A stretch of 37,166 nucleotides of DNA from Herbaspirillum frisingense (GTDB taxonomy: Bacteria > Pseudomonadota > Gammaproteobacteria > Burkholderiales > Burkholderiaceae_D). Positions 24,927 through 33,207 of this stretch are shown here, in pieces; within the stretch, counting starts at the first letter, position 1, and each line of letters opens with the position of its first letter. Under the pieces are notes generated by a model. The model searched no databases, was not told the origin of the DNA, and saw only the letters and a list, made by a program, of their open reading frames with translations. The position numbers and the translations under genes are program-made. Where the stretch lies: the NCBI GenBank assembly GCA_009914615.1, contig WNDX01000027.1:1-37166 (forward strand). The letters run 5' to 3'.

Positions 24927-26101
24927 ATCGCTGGCTACTGACATTCAACGCCGGTTCTTCGTCCATCAAGCTGGGCATCTTCAGCCTCGACGGCGGGCGC
25001 GCCGTCAAGATCGGCAACGGCCAGCTCGACCTGCATGTCACGCCGCTGACGCTGCGTCTGTCGATAGAAGGCGCGGACTCCAGCATGGCGATCGACGCCG
25101 ATCCCGCCGCCTCGCTGGACAAGGTGCTGGAGCAAGTCCTGCATCAGCTGGAAGTGGGCCACGCGCAGGGCCGCTTGTGCGGCGTCGGCCATCGCGTGGT
25201 GCATGGCGGCCTGCATTTGGCCCAAGCCATGCTGCTCGATGATCGCATCGAAGACGAACTGGAAGCGCTGGCGCCGCTGGCACCCCTGCACCAGCCGCAA
25301 AACCTGCGCCTGATCCGCGCCATCGCCAAGCTGCGTCCCGGCTTGCCGCAGACGGCATCTTTCGATACCGCCTTCCATGCCACGCAGGATGCGCTGGCGC
25401 GCCGCTTCGCGCTGCCCCGCCGGATGCATGACGAAGGCATCGTGCGCTACGGCTTCCATGGCATTTCCTACAGCTACATCGCCGGTGAGATGCGTCGCCG
25501 CGGCTTGCCCGAGGCCGGTGGCAACGTGATCGTCGCCCACCTGGGCAACGGCGCCAGCCTGTGCGCCATGCGCGCCGGGCGCAGCGTCGATGCCAGCACC
25601 GGTTTCTCGACGCTGGAAGGCATCCCGATGGGCACGCGCTGCGGCGCGCTCGACGCCGGCGTGCTGTTGTATCTGCTGCGCCAGGGCATGTCGCTGGATG
25701 AACTGGAAGACATCCTCTATCACCGCGCTGGCCTGCTGGGCGTGTCCGGCATCAGCGCCGACGTGCGCACACTGGAGCACAGCGCGGAACCCGCCGCGCG
25801 CGAAGCGCTCGACCTGTTCGCCATGCGCTGCGCGGGAGAGGCCGCGCGCCTGGCCGCGACGCTGGGCGGGGTGGATGCGCTGGTATTCACCGCCGGCATC
25901 GGCGAACACGATGCCACCATGCGCGCCGGGATCTGCCGCCGGCTCGACTGGCTGGGCGTCGAACTCGACGCCGCGGCCAACGAAGGGCACGCCGAATGCA
26001 TCAGCAGCGCGGCGAGCAGGATCCGCGTGCTGGTGATCCCGACCAATGAAGAACAAGTCATCGCCGACGATGCCGCGCGGCTGATCGGAGCCTTGCCATG
26101 A
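24923..26101 (+). CDS. ackA: Acetate/propionate kinase
   Basis: 392 residues, normal for AckA. It converts acetyl phosphate and ADP to acetate and ATP. Landmarks are FNAGSSSIKLGIF at the N-terminus, GHRVVHGG (phosphate-binding Arg), ASFDTAFH (catalytic Asp), YGFHGISY, HLGNGASLCA, GIPMGTRCGALDAG and TAGIGEHDA. Both ends overlap neighbours by ATGA, so it is translated as part of a coupled block with the phosphotransacetylase and FabI-like genes. With the FNR box upstream it probably conserves energy and removes acetyl-CoA under oxygen limitation. Confidence 0.92.
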   Translation: MNRWLLTFNAGSSSIKLGIFSLDGGRAVKIGNGQLDLHVTPLTLRLSIEGADSSMAIDADPAASLDKVLEQVLHQLEVGHAQGRLCGVGHRVVHGGLHLAQAMLLDDRIEDELEALAPLAPLHQPQNLRLIRAIAKLRPGLPQTASFDTAFHATQDALARRFALPRRMHDEGIVRYGFHGISYSYIAGEMRRRGLPEAGGNVIVAHLGNGASLCAMRAGRSVDASTGFSTLEGIPMGTRCGALDAGVLLYLLRQGMSLDELEDILYHRAGLLGVSGISADVRTLEHSAEPAAREALDLFAMRCAGEAARLAATLGGVDALVFTAGIGEHDATMRAGICRRLDWLGVELDAAANEGHAECISSAASRIRVLVIPTNEEQVIADDAARLIGALP

Positions 26102-26862
26102 TCGATCTGAAAGGAAAGCGCGGCCTGGTGGTGGGCATCGCCAACGAGGCCAGCATCGCCTACGGTTGCGCGCGCGCCTATCGCGAGGCCGGCGCCGAAC
26201 TGGCGCTGACCTATCTCAACGAGAAGGCCGCGCCCTACGTGCTGCCGCTGGCGCAATCGCTGCAGGCGCAATGGAGCGCAGCCTGCGATGTGCGCATCGC
26301 AGGGCAGCTGGAAGCGGTGTTCGAGCGCATCGCGCACGCCTGGGGACGGCTGGATTTCCTGTTGCATTCCATCGCCTATGCACCCAAGGAGGACTTGCAT
26401 GGCCCGCTGTGGGCCAGCTCCGGCGAGGGCTTCGCGCAGGCGATGGATGTCTCCTGCCACTCCTTCATCCGCATGGCCCGATTGGCCAGGCCGCTGATGA
26501 CGCAAGGCGGATCGCTGGTGGCGGTCAGCTTCCATGGCGCGCAGCAGGTGGTGCCCAACTACAACATGATGGGGCCGGTCAAGGCCGCGCTCGAAGCCAG
26601 CGTGCGCACGCTGGCGGTGGAGCTGGCGCCGCAGCGCATCCACGTGCATGGCCTGTCCACCGGGCCGGTCGCCACGCGCGCCGCGTCCGGCCTGCCGGAT
26701 TTCGACGAGCTGATCGCGGCCACGCTGCAGCGCACGCCCGGCGGCGCGCTGGCCGACATCGACCAGATCGGCCAGATCGCCGCTTTCCTCGCCTCGCCGG
26801 CCGCCACGCCGATGACCGGCGAGATCACCTATGCCGACAACGGATTCCATGTAACCGCCTGA
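26098..26862 (+). CDS. FabI-like enoyl-ACP reductase (operon paralogue)
   Basis: 254 residues of the atypical SDR FabI family. The nucleotide-binding start is GLVVGIANEASIAYGCA, as in FabI. The active-site segment aligns closely with E. coli FabI: Tyr156 and Lys163 correspond to Tyr155 (PNYNMMG) and Lys162 here, but the nearby Tyr146 is Phe145 (VSFHGAQQ). Its place in a phosphotransacetylase/acetate-kinase/PHA operon suggests a specialised copy rather than the housekeeping enzyme, perhaps acting on a short enoyl substrate as an electron sink. That role is inference. It overlaps ackA by ATGA. Confidence 0.85.
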   Translation: MIDLKGKRGLVVGIANEASIAYGCARAYREAGAELALTYLNEKAAPYVLPLAQSLQAQWSAACDVRIAGQLEAVFERIAHAWGRLDFLLHSIAYAPKEDLHGPLWASSGEGFAQAMDVSCHSFIRMARLARPLMTQGGSLVAVSFHGAQQVVPNYNMMGPVKAALEASVRTLAVELAPQRIHVHGLSTGPVATRAASGLPDFDELIAATLQRTPGGALADIDQIGQIAAFLASPAATPMTGEITYADNGFHVTA

Positions 26863-26901
26863 TCCGGCGCCAGGCATCTTGTTTCTTGCACAGGACCAAC
26901 G

Positions 26902-28020
26902 ATGACAACAACACAAGCCCTTCATGAAGCCCGCGATGTTCCTTCCGCCGTGCCGGTGTTCTGGCCGATGGCGCTGGCCACCGAAATGTTCAAGCAAGGC
27001 CAGGCGCTGTTCGACAAGAACCTGTGCTTCCTCGAAGAAGAGGCCAAGATCTACGCCGGCCACCGGCCCGAGATGGCCACGCCGCACGGCGTGCGCCTGG
27101 AACTGCGCACGTTGACGCTGCGCGAATACGGCACGCCTGGCCACGCCGTGCCCACGCTGGTGGTGGCGCCGTATGCCGGCCACACCTCGGTCATCGCGGA
27201 TTACCACGAAGGGCAGAGCCTGGTGGAAACCCTGCTGGCCAACGGCGTGCCGCACGTGCTGCTGACCGACTGGCACAGCGCCACCGAAGACATGAAGGAC
27301 CTGGAGATCGACAATTATCTCGCCGACCTGTGCGTCATCCTGGACGAGCTGGGCGGCAAGGCCAATCTGGTGGGGCTGTGCCAGGGCGGATGGATCTCGG
27401 CGATGATCGCCGCGCGTTTCCCCGGCAAGGTCAACTCGCTGGTGCTGGCCGGCTCGCCCATCGATGCCGACGCCGGCGACGGCCCGCTCAAGAAGCTGGT
27501 GCACAGCCTGCCGATGTCGTTCTACGAAGAGCTGGTGCAAAGCGGCGGCGGCCTGATGCGCGGCAGCTTCATGCTGCAGGGCTGGAAGAACATGCACCCG
27601 GACGAGCACTACATCAACGAGCACGTCGATCTGTATCACCACATCGACGATCCGGTCTATCTCGCCAAGCGCGAAACCTTCGCGGCGTGGTACGAAACGC
27701 CGGTGGATCTGCCGGGACGCTGGTACCTCCAGGCCATCGGCAACATCTTCAAGAACAACCTGCTGGCCAAGGGCGAATACAAGGCGCTGGGCAAGACCCT
27801 GAACCTGAAGCACATCACCTGCCCGATCTATCTGCTGGCCGGCGAACGCGACGACATCACCACGCCGGAACAGGTGCTCAACGCCGCCGGCCTGGTCGGC
27901 ACGCCGGCCCATGATATCCAGCGCCAAGTGGTGCCGGGCGGGCACATCGGCCTGTTCATGGGCAGCCGCACCTTGTCCATGGTCTGGCCGGGGATCGCGC
28001 AGTGGATCGCGGCGCGCTGA
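26902..28020 (+). CDS. PHA synthase/depolymerase-like alpha/beta hydrolase (Cys nucleophile)
   Basis: 372 residues. An alpha/beta hydrolase with the nucleophile motif GLCQGGW: Cys160 takes the place of Ser, as in PhaC synthases and some intracellular PHB depolymerases. The other triad members are visible as Asp317/318 in AGERDDITTPEQ and His348 in VPGGHIGLFMG. PYAGHTSVIADYHEGQSLVETLL and TDWHSATEDMKDLEIDNYLADL resemble the PhaC/PhaZ fold. It is shorter than PhaC (about 570-600), so depolymerase or oligomer hydrolase/transferase is more likely. Located 39 bases after the FabI-like gene, it may mobilise PHB under low oxygen. Confidence 0.8.
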   Translation: MTTTQALHEARDVPSAVPVFWPMALATEMFKQGQALFDKNLCFLEEEAKIYAGHRPEMATPHGVRLELRTLTLREYGTPGHAVPTLVVAPYAGHTSVIADYHEGQSLVETLLANGVPHVLLTDWHSATEDMKDLEIDNYLADLCVILDELGGKANLVGLCQGGWISAMIAARFPGKVNSLVLAGSPIDADAGDGPLKKLVHSLPMSFYEELVQSGGGLMRGSFMLQGWKNMHPDEHYINEHVDLYHHIDDPVYLAKRETFAAWYETPVDLPGRWYLQAIGNIFKNNLLAKGEYKALGKTLNLKHITCPIYLLAGERDDITTPEQVLNAAGLVGTPAHDIQRQVVPGGHIGLFMGSRTLSMVWPGIAQWIAAR

Positions 28021-28042
28021 GTTGACCGCGGCGGGATGCCGG

Positions 28043-28144
28043 CCGCCTGGACAGGCCAGGCGGCGCGCCTTCATGCAGGCGACGGGAGCCGCCGATGAGG
28101 AAATCTATCGCAGGTGAGGGGCTTGCGGATGCGCACGCATCCGC
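28043..28144. repeat. Two hairpins between convergent genes
   Basis: CCGCCTGG (28043-28050) pairs with CCAGGCGG (28056-28063), and GCGGATGCGCACGCATCCGC (28125-28144) is a perfect palindrome just past the stop of the minus-strand TetR gene. Neither has a T-run. They may end transcription from both sides together with Rho. Confidence 0.45.
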
Positions 28145-28150
28145 GCCGGG

Positions 28151-28858
28151 TCAGGTCGATTTTCCGGGCTTGGTCCTGGTCGCAGGCTTGGCGGCCGGCT
28201 TGCGCGCCGTCGTCTTCTTTGGAGGCACGGCTGCGGGCGCAGAGGCCGGCGCCGCGATCGAGGCCTTCAGGAACCACGACAGCACCGATTCGGCTGTCTT
28301 TCCGTCCACCATGTCCGGCGCGCAGCGGTGCGAGAAGCTGACGCCTTCGCACAAGGCCATCAGGCCGATGGCGATCTCGCGCGGCGGCGCCGCCGGCGCG
28401 GTGCCGGTCAGTTTGGAATACATCTCCACGAATTCGGCGATCTGCCGGTAGCGCTCTTCCAGGAAGCCGTTGAGCTCCACGCGGAATTTTTCGTCGCGCA
28501 AGGCGACGATGCGCGCCTCCATCCATAGCAGGCTGCACTTGTCGCCCTGATACAACTGGGCGTAATGGGCGGCGACCTCTTCCTGCAGCGCCACCGGATC
28601 ATCCACCGGGCCGCCCAGCATGCGATGGAATTCCTGGTCGATGCTTTCGCCTTCGCGGCGCAGCAGTTCGAAGAAGAGTTGGGTCTTGTCGTCGAAGTTG
28701 GAGTAAAACGCGCCGCGCGAATAGCCGGCGGCGGCGCTGATGTCTTCCACGCTGGCAGGCGTGTATCCCTTTTGCATGAACACCGCGTGCGCGGCCTCCA
28801 GCAGGCGTTCTCTGGTCTGCTCCCGGCTTTGCTCGCGGCTGAGTCGTTGGCGTGTCAT
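28151..28858 (-). CDS. TetR-family repressor of the RND efflux genes
   Basis: 235 residues from ATG 28858; in-frame ATGs further upstream lie inside the promoter region. The helix-turn-helix is at about residues 12-60 (RERLLEAAHAVFMQKGYTPAS then ISAAAGYSRGAFYSNFDDKTQLF in pieces), as in TetR/AcrR regulators of RND pumps. The C-terminus has an Ala/Pro/Lys tail (PPKKTTARKPAAKPATRTKP). It is divergent from the efflux operon, the standard layout for its repressor. There is no Shine-Dalgarno, and the -10 box ends eight bases before the ATG, so the mRNA may be leaderless. Confidence 0.88.
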   Translation of the reverse strand: MTRQRLSREQSREQTRERLLEAAHAVFMQKGYTPASVEDISAAAGYSRGAFYSNFDDKTQLFFELLRREGESIDQEFHRMLGGPVDDPVALQEEVAAHYAQLYQGDKCSLLWMEARIVALRDEKFRVELNGFLEERYRQIAEFVEMYSKLTGTAPAAPPREIAIGLMALCEGVSFSHRCAPDMVDGKTAESVLSWFLKASIAAPASAPAAVPPKKTTARKPAAKPATRTKPGKST

Positions 28859-28866
28859 AGGGCTGG

Positions 28867-28926
28867 ATTTTAGCATCGATGAATTCAAATACAAGGTTGC
28901 ATCTAAATTCATATGTGGATTAGAAT
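28867..28926. promoter_or_regulatory. Divergent promoters and operator of the TetR/RND pair
   Basis: On the + strand TTGCAT (28897-28902) and TAGAAT (28921-28926), 18 bases apart, drive the efflux genes. On the - strand TTGTAT (28894-28889) and TAAAAT (28872-28867), 16 bases apart, drive the repressor. ATGAATT (28879-28885) and AATTCAT (28906-28912) form an inverted repeat covering both promoters, a likely operator. The region is markedly AT-richer than its surroundings. Confidence 0.6.
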
Positions 28927-29007
28927 CTGAGAAAATTCGAAACACCTGCCATCGACGATTCGGAGCGCCTGGCGATCCGGACATCCACCTTCCCTGAAAG
29001 GAACGCC

Positions 29008-30168
29008 GTGAAGCCCGTCTCCCATTCCCGTTCGCGCAGTGAATCCGCGCGCGCCTCCGGTGCGCCGCGCCTGGCGCCTCCCTTGCTGGCCCTGTCACTG
29101 GCGATAATGTTGGCCGCCTGCAGCAAGCCCGCGCCGGTAGCCGAGGCGCCGCGCGAAGTCGTGGTGCTGCAAGCCCAGCAACGCAATGGCGCGCAGGGAC
29201 TGCATCTACCGGCTGAAGTACAGTCGCGCTTCGTCACCGCCATGTCCTTCCGCATCGCCGGCCAGCTGGTGGAACGCCGCGTGCATCTTGGTGACGCGGT
29301 GCGCAAGGGACAGGTGGTGGCACGCCTGGACCCGGCCGATGCCGAACACAATGCCGCCAGCGCGCGGGCCGAGCTGGCCTCGGCGCGCCAGCATCTGGAC
29401 GCGGCCGAAAAACAACTCAAGCGCGATACCGAACAGGCGCGCGACAACCTGATCAGCGCCCAGCAGCTGGAGCAGAGCCAGGACGCGCAGGCCGCCGCGC
29501 TGGCCCAGCTCAAGGCCGCGCAGGCGCGCGCCGCGGTGGCCGGCAACCAGCGCGATTACACGTCGCTGGTGGCGGAACACGACGGCGTGATCAGCGCCGA
29601 ACAGGCCAATACCGGCGACGTGCTGTCGGCCGGCCAGCCGGTGTTCTCGCTGGCCTGGTCGGGTGCGGTGGACGTGGTCACCGACGTGGCCGACAACCAG
29701 GTGGCGCGCATCCGTCCCGGCACCCAGGCCAGCGTCACGCTGCCGGCCTTGCCCGGCCGTACCTTCTCCGGCCGCGTGCGCGAGGTGAGCCCGGCGGCCG
29801 ATCCGCAGAGCCGCACCTATCGCGTCAAGGTCACGCTGGAGCAGCCCGATGCCGCGCTGCGCCTGGGCATGACCGGCGAAGTGGCGATCGCGCCGGCGGC
29901 CCAGGGGCAGCAGGAAGCGCAGGTGATGGTGCTGCCGGCCACCGCGCTGTTCCACAAGGGCGACAAACCGGCGGTGTGGGTGGTGCGCGCCGACGGCCAG
30001 CTCGAATTGCGTCCGGTGACGGTGTCCGCCTATGGCGAGCGCAGCATTGCGCTGAGCCAGGGCGTGGCCGCCGATGACAAGGTGGTGGTGCAGGGCGTGC
30101 ATACGCTGACCGCCGGCGAGAAGGTCAAGGCCATCGCGCCGTTGCACGCCGAGGACTTCGCACTATGA
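29008..30168 (+). CDS. RND efflux membrane-fusion lipoprotein (periplasmic adaptor)
   Basis: 386 residues starting at GTG 29008 after GAAAGGAACGCC. A long basic N-terminus is followed by a lipobox AIMLAACSK with lipidated Cys38. The barrel-sandwich lipoyl half is SFRIAGQLVERRVHLGDAVRKGQVVARLD; a coiled-coil hairpin follows (about 110-175), then the second lipoyl half and beta-barrel (GRTFSGRVREVSPAADPQSRTYRVKV in pieces). It links the inner-membrane pump to the outer-membrane channel. The stop overlaps the pump start (ATGA). Confidence 0.92.
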   Translation: MKPVSHSRSRSESARASGAPRLAPPLLALSLAIMLAACSKPAPVAEAPREVVVLQAQQRNGAQGLHLPAEVQSRFVTAMSFRIAGQLVERRVHLGDAVRKGQVVARLDPADAEHNAASARAELASARQHLDAAEKQLKRDTEQARDNLISAQQLEQSQDAQAAALAQLKAAQARAAVAGNQRDYTSLVAEHDGVISAEQANTGDVLSAGQPVFSLAWSGAVDVVTDVADNQVARIRPGTQASVTLPALPGRTFSGRVREVSPAADPQSRTYRVKVTLEQPDAALRLGMTGEVAIAPAAQGQQEAQVMVLPATALFHKGDKPAVWVVRADGQLELRPVTVSAYGERSIALSQGVAADDKVVVQGVHTLTAGEKVKAIAPLHAEDFAL

Positions 30169-33100
30169 GCGCGCCCGGCCGTTTCAACCTCTCCTCCTGG
30201 ACGCTGCAGCACCAGGCGCTGGTGACCTTCATCCTGGCGCTGGTGACGCTATTGGGCATCGGCTCCTACACCAGGCTGTCGCAGTCCGAAGACCCGCCCT
30301 TCACCTTCAAGGTCATGGTGATCCAGACCGACTGGCCGGGCGCCACCGCGCGCCAGGTGCAGGAACAGATCACCGACCGCATCGCGCGCAAGCTGCAGGA
30401 AACGCCGGACGTGGATTTCCTGCGCAGCTATTCGCGCCCCGGCCAGTCGCAGCTGTTCTTCACCATCAAGGACACGGCGCCCGCGGCCCAGGTGCCCAAG
30501 ACCTGGTACCAGGTGCGCAAGAAGGTCGGCGACATCGCCGCTACGCTGCCGCAGGGTGTGCATGGGCCTTACTTCAACGATGAATTCGGCGACGTCTATA
30601 CCAACATCTATTCGCTGGAAGGCGACGGTTTCTCGCCGGCCCAGCTGCGCGACTCTGCCGATCAGCTGCGCGGCGAGCTGCTGCGCGTGCCCGGCGTGGG
30701 CAAGATCGATTACTTCGGCGACCGCAACCAGCACATCTACATCGACATCGGCAACGCCCAGATGACACGCCTGGGCATCACGCCGCAGCAGCTGGCCGAC
30801 GCCATCGGCGGCCAGAACGCGGTGGTGCCGGGCGGCCTGGTGACCACTGGCGACGATCGCGTCTATGTGCGGCCGACCGGCCAGTTCGACGATCTGCGTT
30901 CGATCGAAAACAAGATCGTCCACATCAACAACCGCAACTTCCGCCTGGGCGACATCGCCACCATCCGCCGCGGCTACGACGAGCCGCAGGAACAGGAGAT
31001 GCGCGCCAACGGCAAGCCGGTGCTGGGCATCGGCGTGACCATGCAACCCGGCGGCGACGTCATCCGCCTGGGCAAGGCGCTCGATGCGCGCACCGATGAA
31101 TTGCGCAAGCGCCTGCCCGCCGGCCTCACGCTGACGCCGGTATCGAGCATGCCGCACGCGGTCGAGAAATCGGTGGATGACTTCCTGGAGGCGGTGGCCG
31201 AAGCGGTGGCCATCGTGCTGGTGGTCAGCCTGGTATCGCTGGGCATCCGCACCGGCATGGTGGTGGTGATCTCGATTCCCATCGTGCTGGCGGTCACCTC
31301 GCTGTTCATGTACATGTTCGACATCGGCTTGCACAAGGTCTCGCTGGGTACGCTGGTGCTGGCGCTGGGCCTGCTGGTGGATGACGCCATCATTGCCGTG
31401 GAAATGATGGCGGTGAAGCTGGAGCAGGGCTGGAACCGCCGTCGCGCCGCCGCCTTTGCCTACACCAGCACCGCCTTCCCGATGCTGACCGGCACGCTGG
31501 TGACGGTGTCCGGCTTCCTGCCGATCGCGCTGGCCAAGTCGGGCACCGGTGAATACACGCGCTCCATCTTCGAGGTTTCGGCCATCGCCTTGCTGTTGTC
31601 CTGGCTGGCCGCGGTGGTGCTGATCCCGCTGCTGGGTTATCACATGCTCAAGGAAAAGACGGGCGCGCTGAGCGACGAGCAGATCGCCGCCAACCCGCAC
31701 GCCGGCCACGACGAGGAAGATCACGACCATCCCATCTACCAGACCAGGATCTATACCCGCCTGCGCAAGATGGTGGCCTGGTGCGTGGCCTATCGCGGCC
31801 GTGTGGTGATCGCCACGGCGCTGCTGTTCTTCGGTTCGCTGGTTGCCTTCGGCCTGGTGCCGCAGCAATTCTTCCCCAGCTCGGATCGTCCCGAACTGCT
31901 GATCGACCTGCGCCTGCCGGAGCGTTCCTCCTTCGAGGCGACCCAGCGCGAAGCGCTGCGCATGGAAGCGGTGCTCAAGGGCCGTCCGCAGATCGACCAC
32001 GTGATCAGCTTCGTCGGCACCGGCGCGCCGCGCTTCTACCTGCCGCTGGACCAGCAGCTGCCCAGCGCCAACTTCGCGCAATTCGTGGTCACCGCCAAGT
32101 CGGTGGAAGACCGCGAAGCGCTGGCCAAGGCGTTGGAAGAACCGCTGCGCAAGCAGTTCAGCGGCCTGCGTACCCGTCTGACGCGCCTGGAGAACGGCCC
32201 GCCGGTGGGCTTCCCGGTGCAGTTCCGCGTCAGTGGCGAGCAGATCCCCAAGGTGCGCGCCATCGCCGAACAGGTGGCGGCCGAGATCCGCAAGGAGAGC
32301 CGCGCCACCAACGTGCAGTTCGATTGGGATGAGCCGGCGCAGCGTTCGGTGTCCTTCGAGATCGACCAGAAGCGCGCCGGCGAACTCGGCCTGAGCTCGC
32401 AGCAGATCTCCAACTTCCTGGCCATGCAACTGACCGGTTATACCGTGACCCAGTATCGCGAGCGCGACAAACTGATCAGCGTCGATCTGCGCGCCCCGCG
32501 CAGCGAGCGCGTCGATCCGTCACGCCTGGCCACCTTGTCCATGCCCACCGCCAACGGCCCGGTGCCGCTGGCCACGCTCGGTCGCTTCCACAATACGCTG
32601 GAATACGGCGTGATCTGGGAGCGCGACCGTCAGCCGACCATCACCGTGCTGGCCGATGTGAAGGCCGGCGTGCAAGGCATCGATGTCACCAACGCGGTCA
32701 ACCAGAAGCTGGATGCGCTGCGCGCCGAGCTGCCGGTGGGTTACCGCATCGACGTTGGCGGCCCGGTGGAAGAAAATGCCAAGGCGCAATCCTCGATCTC
32801 GGCGCAGATGCCGCTGATGGTGATCGCCGTGCTGCTGTTGCTGATGGTGCAGTTTGATGGTGGTGATGACCGCCCCGCTCGGCCTGATCGGCGTGGTAGG
32901 CGCGCTGCTGCTGTTCCACCAACCGTTCGGCTTCGTCGCCATCGTCGGCGCCACGGTGCGCCGCTTCCGCCCCATCACCCTGACCGCGGCGGCGGCCGTG
33001 CTGGCGCTGATTCCGCTGTTGCGCAGCAACTTCTTCGGCCCCATGGCCACGGCCTTGATGGGCGGCATCACGATGGCCACCGTGCTGACGCTGTTCTACC

Positions 33101-33207
33101 TGCCTGCCCTGTACGCCCTGTGCTACCGGGTCAAGCCTTCCGAAACCCACCACGGCGGCACGCCCGGCATGACCCAAGGCGGCGCGGCAACGCAAGGGAG
33201 CCACTGA
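30165..33207 (+). pseudogene. RND efflux pump gene with two deletions (frameshifted)
   Basis: The first about 895 codons encode a typical HAE1-type RND permease, with the TM4 proton-relay Asp406-Asp407 in ALGLLVDDAIIAVE intact. At about 32850 the frame is lost after LLLLMVQ: relatives continue with a stretch like LQSFSRL before LMVV, and about 20 bases seem missing. The C-terminal part continues in another frame to 33207. There FGFVAIVG joins directly to ATVRRFRPI, whereas relatives have about 35 residues between them that carry TM10 (GMIMRNSVIL-like). The pump is probably non-functional. Expected intact length is about 1050 residues. Confidence 0.8.

Noticed and set aside
32854-33207. Independent small membrane protein gene
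   Set aside because: Its product is clearly the C-terminal end of the RND pump, separated by a frameshift.
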